From Leptolyngbya cf. ectocarpi LEGE 11479 (lineage in GTDB: Bacteria > Cyanobacteriota > Cyanobacteriia > Phormidesmidales > Phormidesmidaceae), in assembly GCF_015207065.1 (NCBI RefSeq), contig NZ_JADEXP010000019.1:1-36882 (forward strand): DNA of 36,882 bases. Reading direction: 5' to 3'. Shown piece after piece: positions 1 through 10,300 of this stretch. The stretch's first letter is position 1; every line of letters starts with the position of its first letter. The position numbers and the translations under genes were made by a program. The notes under the pieces were generated by a model, which saw only the letters and a list, made by a program, of their open reading frames with translations, did no database searches and was not told the origin of the DNA.

Positions 1-1
1 C

Positions 2-793
2 CACGAGCGGCCGGAATTGATTTTGATCAATATGGATACATCAGGGGTCAATGGCTGGCAAGCCATTCAAAGGCTCAAGGCGTCTAGAGCGACCTGGATG
101 ATTCCAGCTATCGCTATATGCAACCACTCCATAGAAGGAGATTTGCTGGTACAGGCTGGCTTTGATTCTTACTGTCGGCAGCCTGTATCGATTAAATATC
201 TTCTGATGAAAATCGATGTTTTGGTGAATACGGATGCGGTCACCTTTAAACAGAAAGATGAATTAGCAGTTACCCCTTCGGGTATTAGATCTACAGAGAC
301 ACTTGGCTCCGCAAAGCCGATCGGCCAGACCATGGTGGTGTATGTGGAAGATAGTTCTAGAGATAGTCAAACCATGGCTCAGATTATTGAGAGCGCTGGT
401 TACAGCTACGCTAACATTTCTGATTCTTTGCAGGCTTTACCCCAACTCTTAGAGTACAAGCCTCAGCTGATCTTTCTAGATTTAGTCATGCCGGTGGTCA
501 ATGGCTATGAGCTTTGTGCTCAGATTCGACGCATTTCAGCCTTTAGCAAAACGCCGATTGTCATTGTAACGAATAATGACGGTATGATTGACCGGGTGCG
601 GGCTAAAGTAGTGGGTGCTTCTGGTTTTGTGGGCAAGCCCATTGGAGAACAGCGGATTTTGAGGGTAGTTAGAAAATTTTTGAATCCGTTTCAGTCCATA
701 CCAGACGATTCTGTCACGTTGCGATCGCGACTTCTCAATAAGCTAAATCTATTCAAGGCAAGTTCTGATTTTCAACAAAACTTGGATAAATAG
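2..793 (+). CDS. Two-receiver response regulator, 5' end outside window
   Basis: The open frame runs into the window from the left, so the N-terminus is missing; the first readable residues are HERPELILINMDTSGVNGW. Two receiver (REC) domains are visible. The first is partial and degenerate: the residue aligned with the phospho-acceptor Asp is Asn (codon 29-31) and the residue aligned with the conserved Lys is Gln (CRQPV, codon 179-181). The second REC keeps the acidic pair (VYVEDS), the acceptor Asp (IFLDLVMP), the Thr (IVTNND) and the Lys (GKPI). Its C-terminal REC is very close to those of the regulators at 1548-2480 and 11227-12486, so the three are paralogues. No output domain follows. 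It may be the last gene of a further signalling cluster to the left. The REC-REC call is firm; the role in motility signalling is inferred from neighbours. Confidence 0.88.
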   Translation, partial: HERPELILINMDTSGVNGWQAIQRLKASRATWMIPAIAICNHSIEGDLLVQAGFDSYCRQPVSIKYLLMKIDVLVNTDAVTFKQKDELAVTPSGIRSTETLGSAKPIGQTMVVYVEDSSRDSQTMAQIIESAGYSYANISDSLQALPQLLEYKPQLIFLDLVMPVVNGYELCAQIRRISAFSKTPIVIVTNNDGMIDRVRAKVVGASGFVGKPIGEQRILRVVRKFLNPFQSIPDDSVTLRSRLLNKLNLFKASSDFQQNLDK

Positions 794-1503
794 AGTTGCT
801 CTGCTCCCATATCAGAGAGCATGCCTTTATATATATGTTTTTATTGTTGGGTTATCCCTGGGATTCTTTACCTGGAACATTTCTATGGATAGTGTAAGTA
901 TTGATGGCATTAGTTTTCACGCTCTGTCTAGACCGTTATATCAACTGAGCCCGCTTGACTGCTCTAGTTAGGGCATAAAAAATCAAACATCGCCTGAAAT
1001 ATAAGTTAATAATCATGCTCATTTTGTATTTATTTTTGTTTTAAAGGGTAGTTGAGTCAAATGGCTTAAATGTATAACTTATTTATTAAGGGCTATAGGG
1101 TGAAAAATTGCTGCAACATTGGCAGGCAAGGTTTCCTGATTCAGGATATTCCTGGCTGTACTCTTTAGAAGGCTTACATTCTCTATATTCCCTGTAAAAG
1201 ACTGTCGTGTCAGCAAGGCTTTTCTCGGCTATCTATAATAGCTTAGATATGTGTTTATCTAATTTTTTAGATGGTTCTAGATAAAGGTTTCGGCACTTTT
1301 AAGAACAGCCAGTTTAATCTTTAGATCCTGAAAATTAATTTTCTAGTTACGCCAAACAGCTGACGATTTTGTATAGTCACTATATATTCTGATTTGATGT
1401 CCACCTATGCCCATGGGCAGATATTGGGTATGCCAGTTATAGCAAGTAGTTAAACCTTTTCTGTACCTTTCGTCTGCGGCTGAAACAATCAAGTTGGGCA
1501 GCA
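794..1503. other. AT-rich intergenic region
   Basis: About 700 bases with no convincing gene: stops are dense in all frames, base composition is much more AT-rich than the flanking genes, and no tRNA or known RNA fold was recognised. It includes the perfect 12-base palindrome TGCCCATGGGCA at 1408-1419. It most likely holds the control region of the operon that begins at 1548, with signs of old sequence decay. Confidence 0.6.
797..821 (+). terminator. Possible terminator hairpin after the first regulator
   Basis: A six-base stem (TGCTCT / AGAGCA) with a 13-base loop starts four bases after the stop codon and is followed about 15 bases later by a T-rich stretch. The stem is short, so this is a weak candidate. 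Confidence 0.35.
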
Positions 1504-1509
1504 TATAAT
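1481..1509 (+). promoter_or_regulatory. Candidate sigma-70-type promoter for cluster A
   Basis: A perfect TATAAT at 1504-1509 lies 38 bases before the preferred ATG at 1548. A poor -35-like hexamer (TGAAAC, 1481-1486) lies 17 bases upstream. The position fits a promoter for the cluster A operon; the poor -35 suggests activation or an alternative sigma factor. This is prediction from sequence only. Confidence 0.4.
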
Positions 1510-1547
1510 CTTTCTTTTTCTATTTTGATTATCTATACGTGTTTGCC

Positions 1548-2480
1548 ATGACCAAAATTTTGCTGATTGGGAATGAGCGGTCAAGTTACGGCGTATTGAG
1601 TCAGCAGCTTCAGACGTATAACTATACTTTAACTACCTCTATCGGTGGCGGAGACCAAGGAATTTTGCGGGCCATTAGAGAATCTCCTGACCTGATTTTA
1701 GTGGATTCAGACTTAGCAATTATCGATGGTTGGCAGGTCATTAAAATTATTAAGGCCTCTACGGTCACTCGATCAACGCCGGTCATCGTACTGATGTCCC
1801 CCACCGATCAAGAAGCATGGCAAAAGGTGCTTCAGTCAGACTGTGATGATTATTGCCTAAAGCCAGTGGGATTTACATATCTATTGGGTAAAATTCAGCG
1901 TCTGGTGGGACATGTTTTTAGCGCAAATCAGTCAGAAGTTAATGAGGAGGCATCATTTTCTCGAGATCTAGGTTTTCAAAATAAACAGGCTTCCCACGTC
2001 CCATCGCCTATTTCTTCGAATAATAGTAAGCCTGAGCCTTTGAGCAAATCGGTATCCGCGAAACCTCTAGTTATCTATATTGAAGATCATCAGGCAGACA
2101 GCCTCGCTATGGCAAAAATTGTTCAAAATAAAGGCTACAGCTATGCCAATATTGTTAATCCTCTTGAGGCCTTGCCCAAGCTGTTAGAGTTAAAGCCTAA
2201 GCTGATATTTTTAGACTTAGTGATGCCCTTAGTTAATGGCTATGAGCTATGTGCCCAGATTCGCCGGATGTCAGTATTTAAGACAATTCCGATTATTATT
2301 GTTACCAACAACGATGGGATTGCTGACCGGGTACGCGCCAAGGTTGTTGGCGCATCGGGTTTTTTGGGTAAGCCCATTCGGCCAAAACGGGTTGGAAAGG
2401 TGCTGGCCAAATATTTACAACCGGTGTCAAATGTTACCCAGGACAATACCGATCAGCCTGATTTTTCACCCCTATTCTAA
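1548..2480 (+). CDS. REC-REC response regulator leading cluster A
   Basis: The 310-residue product starts at ATG 1548; the frame is open from a GTG at 1539, but ATG is the likelier start. It has two receiver domains, about residues 2-120 and 172-292, joined by a Ser-rich linker. REC1 keeps acceptor Asp53 and Lys105, but the usual acidic Mg-binding pair is replaced by Gly8-Asn9. REC2 is canonical: Glu179-Asp180, acceptor Asp223, Thr253, Lys275. It occupies the position held by the PATAN-REC regulator in cluster B, and the C-terminal receivers are close homologues. It probably accepts phosphate from the CheA at 7387-10518 and acts through protein contacts, as no DNA-binding or enzymatic output is present. 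Confidence 0.9.
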   Translation: MTKILLIGNERSSYGVLSQQLQTYNYTLTTSIGGGDQGILRAIRESPDLILVDSDLAIIDGWQVIKIIKASTVTRSTPVIVLMSPTDQEAWQKVLQSDCDDYCLKPVGFTYLLGKIQRLVGHVFSANQSEVNEEASFSRDLGFQNKQASHVPSPISSNNSKPEPLSKSVSAKPLVIYIEDHQADSLAMAKIVQNKGYSYANIVNPLEALPKLLELKPKLIFLDLVMPLVNGYELCAQIRRMSVFKTIPIIIVTNNDGIADRVRAKVVGASGFLGKPIRPKRVGKVLAKYLQPVSNVTQDNTDQPDFSPLF

Positions 2481-2520
2481 CTAGGGGTGCTGATGTCGTT
2501 TGGGTTACTGACATCAGCAC
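2467..2520 (+). promoter_or_regulatory. Two overlapping hairpins between the REC-REC and cheY genes
   Basis: The first hairpin (CACCCCTA 2467-2474 / TAGGGGTG 2482-2489) spans the stop codon. The second has an 11-base perfect stem (GTGCTGATGTC 2487-2497 / GACATCAGCAC 2510-2520). They share bases 2487-2489, so they compete. Only a weak T-run follows. This could be an attenuator, an mRNA processing or stability element, or a partial terminator that reduces expression of downstream genes. Confidence 0.5.
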
Positions 2521-2551
2521 TATTTGAATTGATTAAACATCCAGGAGATTT

Positions 2552-2914
2552 ATGGTTACAGCTTTAGTGGTAGAAGATAGCTTGACGGATCGAGAACAGT
2601 TAACCCACCATCTTCACAATATGAAGATCATGGTAATTGGTGTCGAGAGTAGCGAAGAAGCGCTTTTCAAGATGCAGTCTACCAAACCTGATATCGTCTT
2701 TGTCGATGTGGTGCTGCCAGGGCAAAGCGGATTTGAGTTGTGTCGAGATTTAAAAACCAATCAGCAGACTCAAGATATTCCGGTTGTTATTTTTTCAACA
2801 AAGGATACGGACGTGGATAAACTCTGGGGCTCAATGTTAGGGGCAGATGCTTATTTGAGCAAACCTATCAATGCTGACCAGCTAGCCCAAACACTTCAAA
2901 ACATCATCGGTTAG
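2552..2914 (+). CDS. cheY: CheY-like single-domain response regulator (PixH-type), cluster A
   Basis: The 120-residue product is one receiver domain with all catalytic positions intact: Glu8-Asp9, acceptor Asp52, Ser82 at the Thr/Ser position, Lys104. Start at ATG 2552 is supported by AGGAG six bases upstream. It is the direct counterpart of the protein at 12556-12918 (same length, same residue numbering). By order it corresponds to PixH/TaxY proteins, the soluble phospho-carriers of cyanobacterial phototaxis systems. Six bases before its stop-proximal neighbour cheW, so the two are co-transcribed. Confidence 0.93.
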   Translation: MVTALVVEDSLTDREQLTHHLHNMKIMVIGVESSEEALFKMQSTKPDIVFVDVVLPGQSGFELCRDLKTNQQTQDIPVVIFSTKDTDVDKLWGSMLGADAYLSKPINADQLAQTLQNIIG

Positions 2915-2919
2915 GGCCT

Positions 2920-3468
2920 ATGAATGCAGCAGCAACTACCCATAGCACACAGGTGAATTCTCAAGAGGCATTTTTACAACCAGATCCCTTAGGGTTAGCC
3001 CCTATCCCTGAGGATACCCGTCAACGATTTCTGAGGTTTCGACTGTCTGGTGAAGATATAACTTTATTACCTTTGGCAAAGGTCGCTGAGGTACTACAGC
3101 TGACGACTGCCGAGATTTTACCCATTCCTGACGTACCTCCCTGGCTGTTGGGTATGTGTAACTGGCGCGGCGAAATGCTTTGGCTAGTGGATGTCAGTCG
3201 GCTCATGGGGGGAGTACCCCTGTGGCGTCAGGTCCCTACGCTAGAGCAACCCATGGTCATTGTTGTGCGCTCAGACGAACGGGCAGTGGGTTTGCTCGTA
3301 GAACAGGTGGATGATGCAGACCTGATTGCACCTGAAACCATTGTACATCTCAACACTATTGACTCTCCTATCCTGGCTCCTTTAGTGGCAGGACATCTTC
3401 CAAACCATCAAGGCATTATCCTTGATGCTGATCTCCTGATTGAGCATTCATTTCGACCACTCGCGTAA
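2920..3468 (+). CDS. cheW: CheW-like adaptor (PixI-type), cluster A
   Basis: The 182-residue product holds one CheW domain, about residues 35-175, preceded by a short flexible segment. Recognisable parts are the RFLRFRL first strand, the LGMCNWRGEMLWLVD core typical of cyanobacterial PixI/PilI proteins, and the VGLLVEQVDD strand. It starts five bases after the cheY stop, with AGGG just upstream. CheW links the MCP-type sensor to CheA in the polar signalling array. Its counterpart is at 12930-13502. The fold assignment is firm; pairing with the adjacent sensor is inferred from position. Confidence 0.9.
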   Translation: MNAAATTHSTQVNSQEAFLQPDPLGLAPIPEDTRQRFLRFRLSGEDITLLPLAKVAEVLQLTTAEILPIPDVPPWLLGMCNWRGEMLWLVDVSRLMGGVPLWRQVPTLEQPMVIVVRSDERAVGLLVEQVDDADLIAPETIVHLNTIDSPILAPLVAGHLPNHQGIILDADLLIEHSFRPLA

Positions 3469-3475
3469 TCAGTGT

Positions 3476-3519
3476 TGGCCGCATGTGCTGGCCGCATGTA
3501 TTGAACGCATACTGGCCGC
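3476..3519. repeat. Short direct repeats between cheW and the sensor gene
   Basis: TGGCCGCATGT occurs at 3476-3486 and again at 3489-3499 (13-base period); the first seven bases recur at 3513-3519. They fill most of the short cheW-sensor gap and have no counterpart in cluster B. They may be slippage products or a small binding array. Confidence 0.6.
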
Positions 3520-3565
3520 TAGATCTATTCAAACTTTCTAAGTAAACATCCACACGCTTAATTCT

Positions 3566-6500
3566 ATGACTATGTCAGAAACCACTCCAGACAACAATGT
3601 TGTCCTGACGACACTGAATACAGTGGCAAAGGAAACGGACGATCAGCAGGCATCGCCTGAGGAGACACTGCGGTCCCTAACCTTAGATGCGATTGCACTT
3701 CCTCCTAGCCCAGGCAAACGGCCATTTGCGATCGCAAACGCCATGGCCCAAGCCACCCACCTTGATAATCTGTGTCAGATTACCGTCACCGAACTTCGTA
3801 AACAGTTTGTGGTAGACCGAGCCTTAATCTATCAATTTCAATCCTCAACCCATGGCACCATCATCGCCGAGTCCCTCACCTCTGGCTATCGACCAGTTTT
3901 GGGGCAGACATTAGCTGCCCTAGCCTTTGGCGCAACAACCACGCAGCACTATCAGCAACAAGCTGTTGTCAGTATTAATAATATTGCAGAAGAGGCTGCT
4001 ACACCCTACCAAGCCCAAATTTTCCAACACTTGCAGGTGCAGGCTAGTCTCGGCTTACCTCTCTTTTTAGAAAACCAACTATGGGGCCTGTTAGTAGTTC
4101 AAAATTGTGCAGCCCCTCGCCAGTGGAATGATTCTGAGATTGCCCGACTCTATCAAGTCGGCACCGAACTTACTCTTAAGCTGCAGCCATTGCAGCTACA
4201 AGCCGAACGACAATTAATCTCTAGCCTGAGTGACAAGCTCCGTCAAGCATCTGACCAAGAAACCATCTTTCGGAGCGTCACTCGAGATGTTAGGAACCTT
4301 CTCAACGTTGATCGCGTGGCCATCTGTCAGTTTCGTCAAGACTACAGCCTTGAGTTTATCTTTGAATCCAAAGTGGGTCAGGTGGCACCGATGCTCAATG
4401 CTGTTTTAGCCGATAGCCATCTGCAAACGCAAAAAGGAGGAATCTTTCGGCAATCTGAACCATTTGTCGTTAATCATGTTGAGGAAGATCCGACGCTCAC
4501 GCCTTGCCATATCGAGAATCTAATGGACTTTGATATCAAGGCGTGTGCCATTGTAGCCATTTATCAGGGCCAGAAACTGTGGGGCTTGCTGGGGGCCTAT
4601 CAGCACAGTGGACCTCGATACTGGGACCACAATGAAGTCAAATTGCTGACTCAACTTAGCAATCTGGTCGGAGTCAGCCTGCATCAGACAGAACTCATGG
4701 AGGAAATGGCCAAAGCATCGGAAAACCAGGAGGCTCTGCCTGACATCATCAATAAAATTAGCAATACTGCCTATGCTGAAAAGATTTATCAAACAGCCGT
4801 ACAAGAGGTTCGAAATCTTCTCACTGTAGAGCATGTCTGCATTTATAAATTTCGCCCCGACTATTTTGGTGACTTTATCTATGAGTCGGGTGCTAGTGGG
4901 TGGCCGTCACTGGTAGGCAGCGCCTGGGAAGATACCTATGTTCAAGAGAACCAGGGTGGCCGATTCCGTAACACGGAGCAGCCGTTTCTGGCCGATGATA
5001 TCTACACAGCCGGATTGAGTGAATGCCATATTCAGACCTTAGAACACTTTGGAGTGAAATCCTTCTTGGTTGTAGCTATCAAACAAGAAGGTAACCTTTG
5101 GGGGTTATTAAGTGCCTTTCAACATAGTGGGCCTCGCCACTGGCTAGAGAGTGATGTCAAAGTGTTACAAGAAATCAGCCGCCAGATGGAAGCAAGTCTA
5201 AAAGGGGCTGATTATGTTGCTCAATTGCAAGAGCAGTCGGCCCAGATGACTAAAGCGGCTCAAATTGGTCGGGCGGTGTCCGATATTATTCCCAAGATTT
5301 TGCAAGCCCAGAAAACTGAGCAAATCTTAAAGTTGACCCAGCAGGCAGTGCGGCAGCTGCTGAAATGCGATCGCGTCGCTTTCCATCGCTTCAATGCTAA
5401 CTGGAGCTCTGAATTGGTATATAAATCAAGTACGAAAAGTCAGGCCAGTTCGGATTTAGAAGAAAAGCTATCTGTAATTTGGCCAAATCACAATTTGCAG
5501 GAAACCCAGGGAGGTCCCTATCGAGACCAAGAAAGCTTAGTTGTTAATAATATCTATGCTGCTGGCCATGCACCGTTAGAGATTGAAATGCTGGAGGAAT
5601 TTGGCATTAACGCCTATATGGCCATACCCATCTTTAAGAAAGGCCAACTTTGGGGTGTATTGAGTGCGTATCAAAATGAAAAACCACGGTCGTGGACTAA
5701 TGCTGAGATTAATGCTCTCAAACAAATTAGCTTGCAGGTAGGAGCTGCTATGCAGCAAGCAGATTACCTAAAAAGATTGACCCTGATTACCCAGCAGGAA
5801 CAACTCATCAGTAATATTATCGATCGTTTACGCAAGGCAAACGATTTACCTCAGACCCTGACAGTCGTAGCACGTGACATTCGTGAAATGCTTCAGGCTG
5901 ATCGAGTAGGCATGTACCAATTTAATCCAGCAACTAACTACAATGTCGGTGAGTTTGTTGTAGAAGACGTTGCTCCAGGTATACGGTCAGCTATGGCTGT
6001 CAGGGTGCAAGATCATTGCTTCGCTGCAGGACAGGCAGAAAACTATCAAAAAGGTCGCTCCTGGATTGTCAATGATGTTAAAACCCTTGATCTACCCACT
6101 TGCTTGGTCGAGCTACTGGCTAGCCTCCAGGTACGGGCCAGTTTAGTCGTCCCCTTACTCAAAGGAGATGTGCTTTGGGGGCTATTTGCCATTCATCAAT
6201 GTCAGGGGCCTCGCGAATGGCAAGACCTTGAAGTAGAGTTTGTTCACCGGATTGGAACACAGCTTAATTTGGCACTACAACAGGCTGACTACTTAGAACA
6301 GCTACAGGAGAAAAATAGCGCTTTAGAAGCAACAGCAACACGAGAAAAGCAATCTAAAGAACGACTACAGCAGCAGGTTATGCGACTGCTAACAGAAGTA
6401 CGCCCAGCTTTAGACGGAGACCTAACCGTTAGGGCACCCGTCACCGACACTGAAGTTGGCACCGTTGCCAGCGCGTACAACAATACTCTCCAGAGCCTGC

Positions 6501-7351
6501 AAAAAATTGTACTTGAGGTAAAACAAGCCGCTGGGCAAGTAGGCCAGACATCCCAGTTTAGTAGAACATCCATGACCTCATTAAATCAGCAAGCTCAAAA
6601 ACAGGCCACGGCCTTAGATCAAACGCTGACGCGGGTACAAGAAATGCTGAGTCTAACCGAAGCGGTTGCTAATGATGCTCAGCAGGTTGAAACGGCTGTT
6701 CAACAGGCAAATCTGACCATACAAAGTGGTGATACTGCCATGAATAATACCGTTTCTAGCATTATGGCAATTCGAGCGACAGTGGCTGACACCAGCCAAC
6801 GAATCAAGCGACTGAGTGAATCTTCCCAGAAGATTTCTAAAGTGGTTAACTTGATTAGCCACTTCACCAATCAAACCCAGCTATTATCCCTCAATGCCTC
6901 CATTGAAGCTACTCGTGCTGGTGAGTATGGTCGAGGATTTGCTGTAGTTGCCGATGAAGTTCGCTCCCTAGCACGTCAGTCTGCAGAAGCCGCCACTGAA
7001 ATTGAGCAACTGGTGCAAGACATTCAAATCGGAACAGCCGAGGTTTCCACCGCTATGGAAACCGGTATTCAACAGGTGGCAGAAGGAACTAGTCTAGTAA
7101 CCGATACTCGTCAAAATCTCACTGCGATCGTAGAGGCAACCAGTCAAATCAGTAAACTGATTGAAGGTATTACCCAAATCACCCACCGACAAGTATCAGA
7201 ATTCAAGGATGTTACCGTTAATGTCAATGAAGCGACAGAAATTGCCAATCAAACATCCACAGAATCAGAACAGCTGACCCAAGCCATTCATCAACTGTTA
7301 GCCACAGCTGAGGCACTCCAGGCTAGTACAAACAAATTTAAAGTTGCCTAG
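3566..7351 (+). CDS. Five-GAF methyl-accepting photoreceptor with CBCR-type GAFs (PixJ/PtxD-like)
   Basis: The 1261-residue protein has a short N-terminal tail, five GAF domains (about 60-205, 220-375, 395-548, 575-733, 752-907), a HAMP (about 930-985) and an MCP signalling rod (about 1000-1255) with the conserved tip [20 protein letters not shown]. No transmembrane segment is visible, so it should be cytosolic. GAF1 lacks chromophore Cys. GAF2 has Cys314-His315. GAF3 has Cys487-His488 together with [16 protein letters not shown], the red/green CBCR signature. GAF4 keeps the same frame but has Leu671-Glu672 in place of Cys-His. GAF5 has a D-x-C-F motif (Asp816-Cys818-Phe819) and Cys846, but Leu follows it instead of His. 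It probably senses light through several bilins and controls the downstream CheA. An alternative ATG lies two codons in. Confidence 0.93.
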   Translation: MTMSETTPDNNVVLTTLNTVAKETDDQQASPEETLRSLTLDAIALPPSPGKRPFAIANAMAQATHLDNLCQITVTELRKQFVVDRALIYQFQSSTHGTIIAESLTSGYRPVLGQTLAALAFGATTTQHYQQQAVVSINNIAEEAATPYQAQIFQHLQVQASLGLPLFLENQLWGLLVVQNCAAPRQWNDSEIARLYQVGTELTLKLQPLQLQAERQLISSLSDKLRQASDQETIFRSVTRDVRNLLNVDRVAICQFRQDYSLEFIFESKVGQVAPMLNAVLADSHLQTQKGGIFRQSEPFVVNHVEEDPTLTPCHIENLMDFDIKACAIVAIYQGQKLWGLLGAYQHSGPRYWDHNEVKLLTQLSNLVGVSLHQTELMEEMAKASENQEALPDIINKISNTAYAEKIYQTAVQEVRNLLTVEHVCIYKFRPDYFGDFIYESGASGWPSLVGSAWEDTYVQENQGGRFRNTEQPFLADDIYTAGLSECHIQTLEHFGVKSFLVVAIKQEGNLWGLLSAFQHSGPRHWLESDVKVLQEISRQMEASLKGADYVAQLQEQSAQMTKAAQIGRAVSDIIPKILQAQKTEQILKLTQQAVRQLLKCDRVAFHRFNANWSSELVYKSSTKSQASSDLEEKLSVIWPNHNLQETQGGPYRDQESLVVNNIYAAGHAPLEIEMLEEFGINAYMAIPIFKKGQLWGVLSAYQNEKPRSWTNAEINALKQISLQVGAAMQQADYLKRLTLITQQEQLISNIIDRLRKANDLPQTLTVVARDIREMLQADRVGMYQFNPATNYNVGEFVVEDVAPGIRSAMAVRVQDHCFAAGQAENYQKGRSWIVNDVKTLDLPTCLVELLASLQVRASLVVPLLKGDVLWGLFAIHQCQGPREWQDLEVEFVHRIGTQLNLALQQADYLEQLQEKNSALEATATREKQSKERLQQQVMRLLTEVRPALDGDLTVRAPVTDTEVGTVASAYNNTLQSLQKIVLEVKQAAGQVGQTSQFSRTSMTSLNQQAQKQATALDQTLTRVQEMLSLTEAVANDAQQVETAVQQANLTIQSGDTAMNNTVSSIMAIRATVADTSQRIKRLSESSQKISKVVNLISHFTNQTQLLSLNASIEATRAGEYGRGFAVVADEVRSLARQSAEAATEIEQLVQDIQIGTAEVSTAMETGIQQVAEGTSLVTDTRQNLTAIVEATSQISKLIEGITQITHRQVSEFKDVTVNVNEATEIANQTSTESEQLTQAIHQLLATAEALQASTNKFKVA

Positions 7352-7386
7352 CGTCTGTAATATATTCTGTTTTCACCTCTACCACA

Positions 7387-10300
7387 ATGTCTGAGTCAGT
7401 GCCGCCAGTGCCACCCTATTTTTTGCAGGAAGCCTCTGAACTGCTTCAGCAAATGGACGAAGAGTTACAAACTCTTCGTCAGGAATTTAGTATTCGAAAA
7501 GTCCATACCCTCATGCGCATAGCCCATACCCTCAAGGGAGCGGCCGCCAGTGTAGGGTTAGACACTATCAAAACCACAACCCATTCCCTAGAAGATGCGT
7601 TTAAAGCCCTATGTGTCCCCGATGCATCTTTGAGCATCGCTGTAGAAGAACTTATTTTTGAAACCTATGCCTGTTTACAGCTGTTGCTATCGGCACAGTT
7701 TACCAATACACCGATAGATGAATCAGACATCTTAGATCGGATGGCAGGTATTGTCTCACAGCTACAGGAAAATCTGGGAGACCAGTTTGGTGATACGGGT
7801 TATTTGCCCACATCCGCTGAACTCGGCTTTGACATGACCCAGTCTATCTTTGAGATGGGGGTCACAGAACGACTCAATGAGCTAGAAAATGCCCTCAAGC
7901 ATCCCGATGCAGACGTTTTAGTATCCCTGCTACAGTCCCAGGCTGATATCTTTTTTGGTCTAGCAGAGTCTCTAAGCTTGCCAGGTTTTGGTGAGATTGT
8001 CCAAACCACGCTAATGGCCCTAAGCCATAGCCCCCACAAAGTTATTGACATTGCCCAAGCGGCTCTAGCCGATTATCGTGCTGGGCAAGCAAGTGTTCTA
8101 CAGGGTGATCGTACCGCAGGGGGTAAGCCGGGTCCTGTCCTGCAAAAACTGAGTGGGCAACCCAGTGCTCCACCTAAAACACAATCATCTGACAACCAAC
8201 GCCCTCCCTTAAAGGTTGTCTACCAGCGACAAACTACGAAACCAAATCGGATGAGCCAATTATGGCAACGATTGACTCGTCCAATTGCAGGCACTCCCAA
8301 GATATTAGATTTTGGAGCTAGTCAGACCGTTAGCAAGGAAGAAGAGAGTATTCCGGTCTCTGAAGCCTCGCTCACTATGCCTGAGACTGTATCAGAAGAG
8401 GCTGTGTCTGAAGAGGTCCTATCTGAAGAGGCCCTATCTGAAACTATCCCTAAAACCGAAGTTTTAGGAGAAGCTACTACAGAAGCTTTAACCCGGTTGG
8501 AGCAAGCTGTTGAGTCAAATCAAAAAAAATCAGACATAGAACCTCTCGACCCTGAGAAGCCATCTCCACCCAGCAATACACCTACTTTAAGAGTATCTAT
8601 TGAGCATCTTGAGCAGCTCAACTATGCAATTGGCGAACTTTTAACCCAACAAAATCGCCAATCACTCTATCATAAGCAGCTCACAGGCAACCTAGAAAAT
8701 CTTTCAGCTCGAATTCTCCAGCAACAGAAGCAACTATTTGAATTACAACAACAAACCGTCAAAGATTCGGCAGTCATACCCCTGTCTGCCGATCTAAAAC
8801 AAACGTCACTGCATCAGTTCGATCCAATTGAGTTAGAGCAATATAGTCCCCTGCAGCCTGCTTTAGGTAACATAATCCAGCAGTTAGAGAGTGTTGAGGC
8901 CATTGATTTATTTGCTCGTCAAAGCCATGATATCCTCACTAAGCAGCAGCGTCTCGTAGGTAATCTGCGGGATACGATGTTTGATATCAGAATGCAGCCC
9001 GTAGAATCTATTCTACAGAGATTTCATCAGGTGCTTAGCCGGTTATCAGGCCAACATCAAAAACCTGTCACCCTGATAATTCAAGGTGGCAAAATTCTTA
9101 TAGATAAATCCATTGCAGAAAAGCTATACGACCCTTTATTACATCTAATTCGTAATTCAGTTGCCCATGGTATCGAAACGTCGGATATACGCCAGCAGCG
9201 AAATAAACTAGGCTTTGGCACAATTACGCTCAATGTCACCCAGAAAGGTCGCTATCTAACTATCCAGATCAAGGACGATGGACAAGGTCTGCAGCTTGAT
9301 AAGATCTCTCAGAAAGCTATCGACAGCCAACTCATTACCTCCCAAGAGGCTGCCCAATTAACACCAGAAAAAATCCATGATTTGCTCTTTGAGGCAGGAT
9401 TTTCAACAGCTAATCAAATTGACGATCTCTCTGGTCGGGGCATGGGGTTAAGTGCTGTCCGAGCACAGGTGGAAGCATTGAATGGGAGTATTACAGTTAC
9501 GTCAAAAACAGAGCAATGGACGTGTTTTACCCTAAGAATTCCAACTAAGTTGACCATTGCTAAATTATTGCTCTGTCAAGCATCTAATAAACAATATGCC
9601 ATAATGACAGACACAGTTCAGCAAATTGTTATCCCTACAGCCAAACAAATTAGCAAACGAGAACATGTCAAGTTCTTAAGCTGGAAGTTTGAAGGTAAAG
9701 ATTGTCTTATTCCTGTCATTGCCCTCTCAGATGCCCTCAATTACCAAGCAACACTGCCCAATCATACCTTGGGTAAGGGTAATATCTCCTCGGAAATGGA
9801 ATTGGAAACTTTATTGAACCCAATTATATTGATTCAAAATAATAATCAGCTTGTCGGTTTAGAGGTTGAGCATCTTCAAGAAGAACAAGAATTAGTCATC
9901 CATCCTCTAGGGGAAATGGTGCCTATATCCACCTATGTGTATGGCTGCAGTACTCTTACCGATGGTCGTCTCAGCCTAGTACTCGATGGAACATTACTGG
10001 TACAGGATATTTTGCATAATCTTTCCCAGTCTGTGCTCGATATTTTCAACACCACTGGACAGATTAACTCAAATGATTCAACACCATCTCTACCCTTGGC
10101 ACCGCCAAAGAAAACAATTTTAATTGTTGATGATTCAATTACAGTACGCAATACCCTGGCCACCACTCTACAGAAGGCTGGTTATACAGTCATCCATGCT
10201 AAAGAAGGTGTAGAAGCGCTACGCCAACTACAGCAAGTTCAAATAGATGCTATTTTGTGCGATCTTGAGATGCCTGGTATGAATGGGTTTGACTTTCTCA

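Noticed and set aside
2236-2484. 82-codon frame overlapping the end of the REC-REC gene
   Set aside because: Out-of-frame shadow of a canonical receiver domain.
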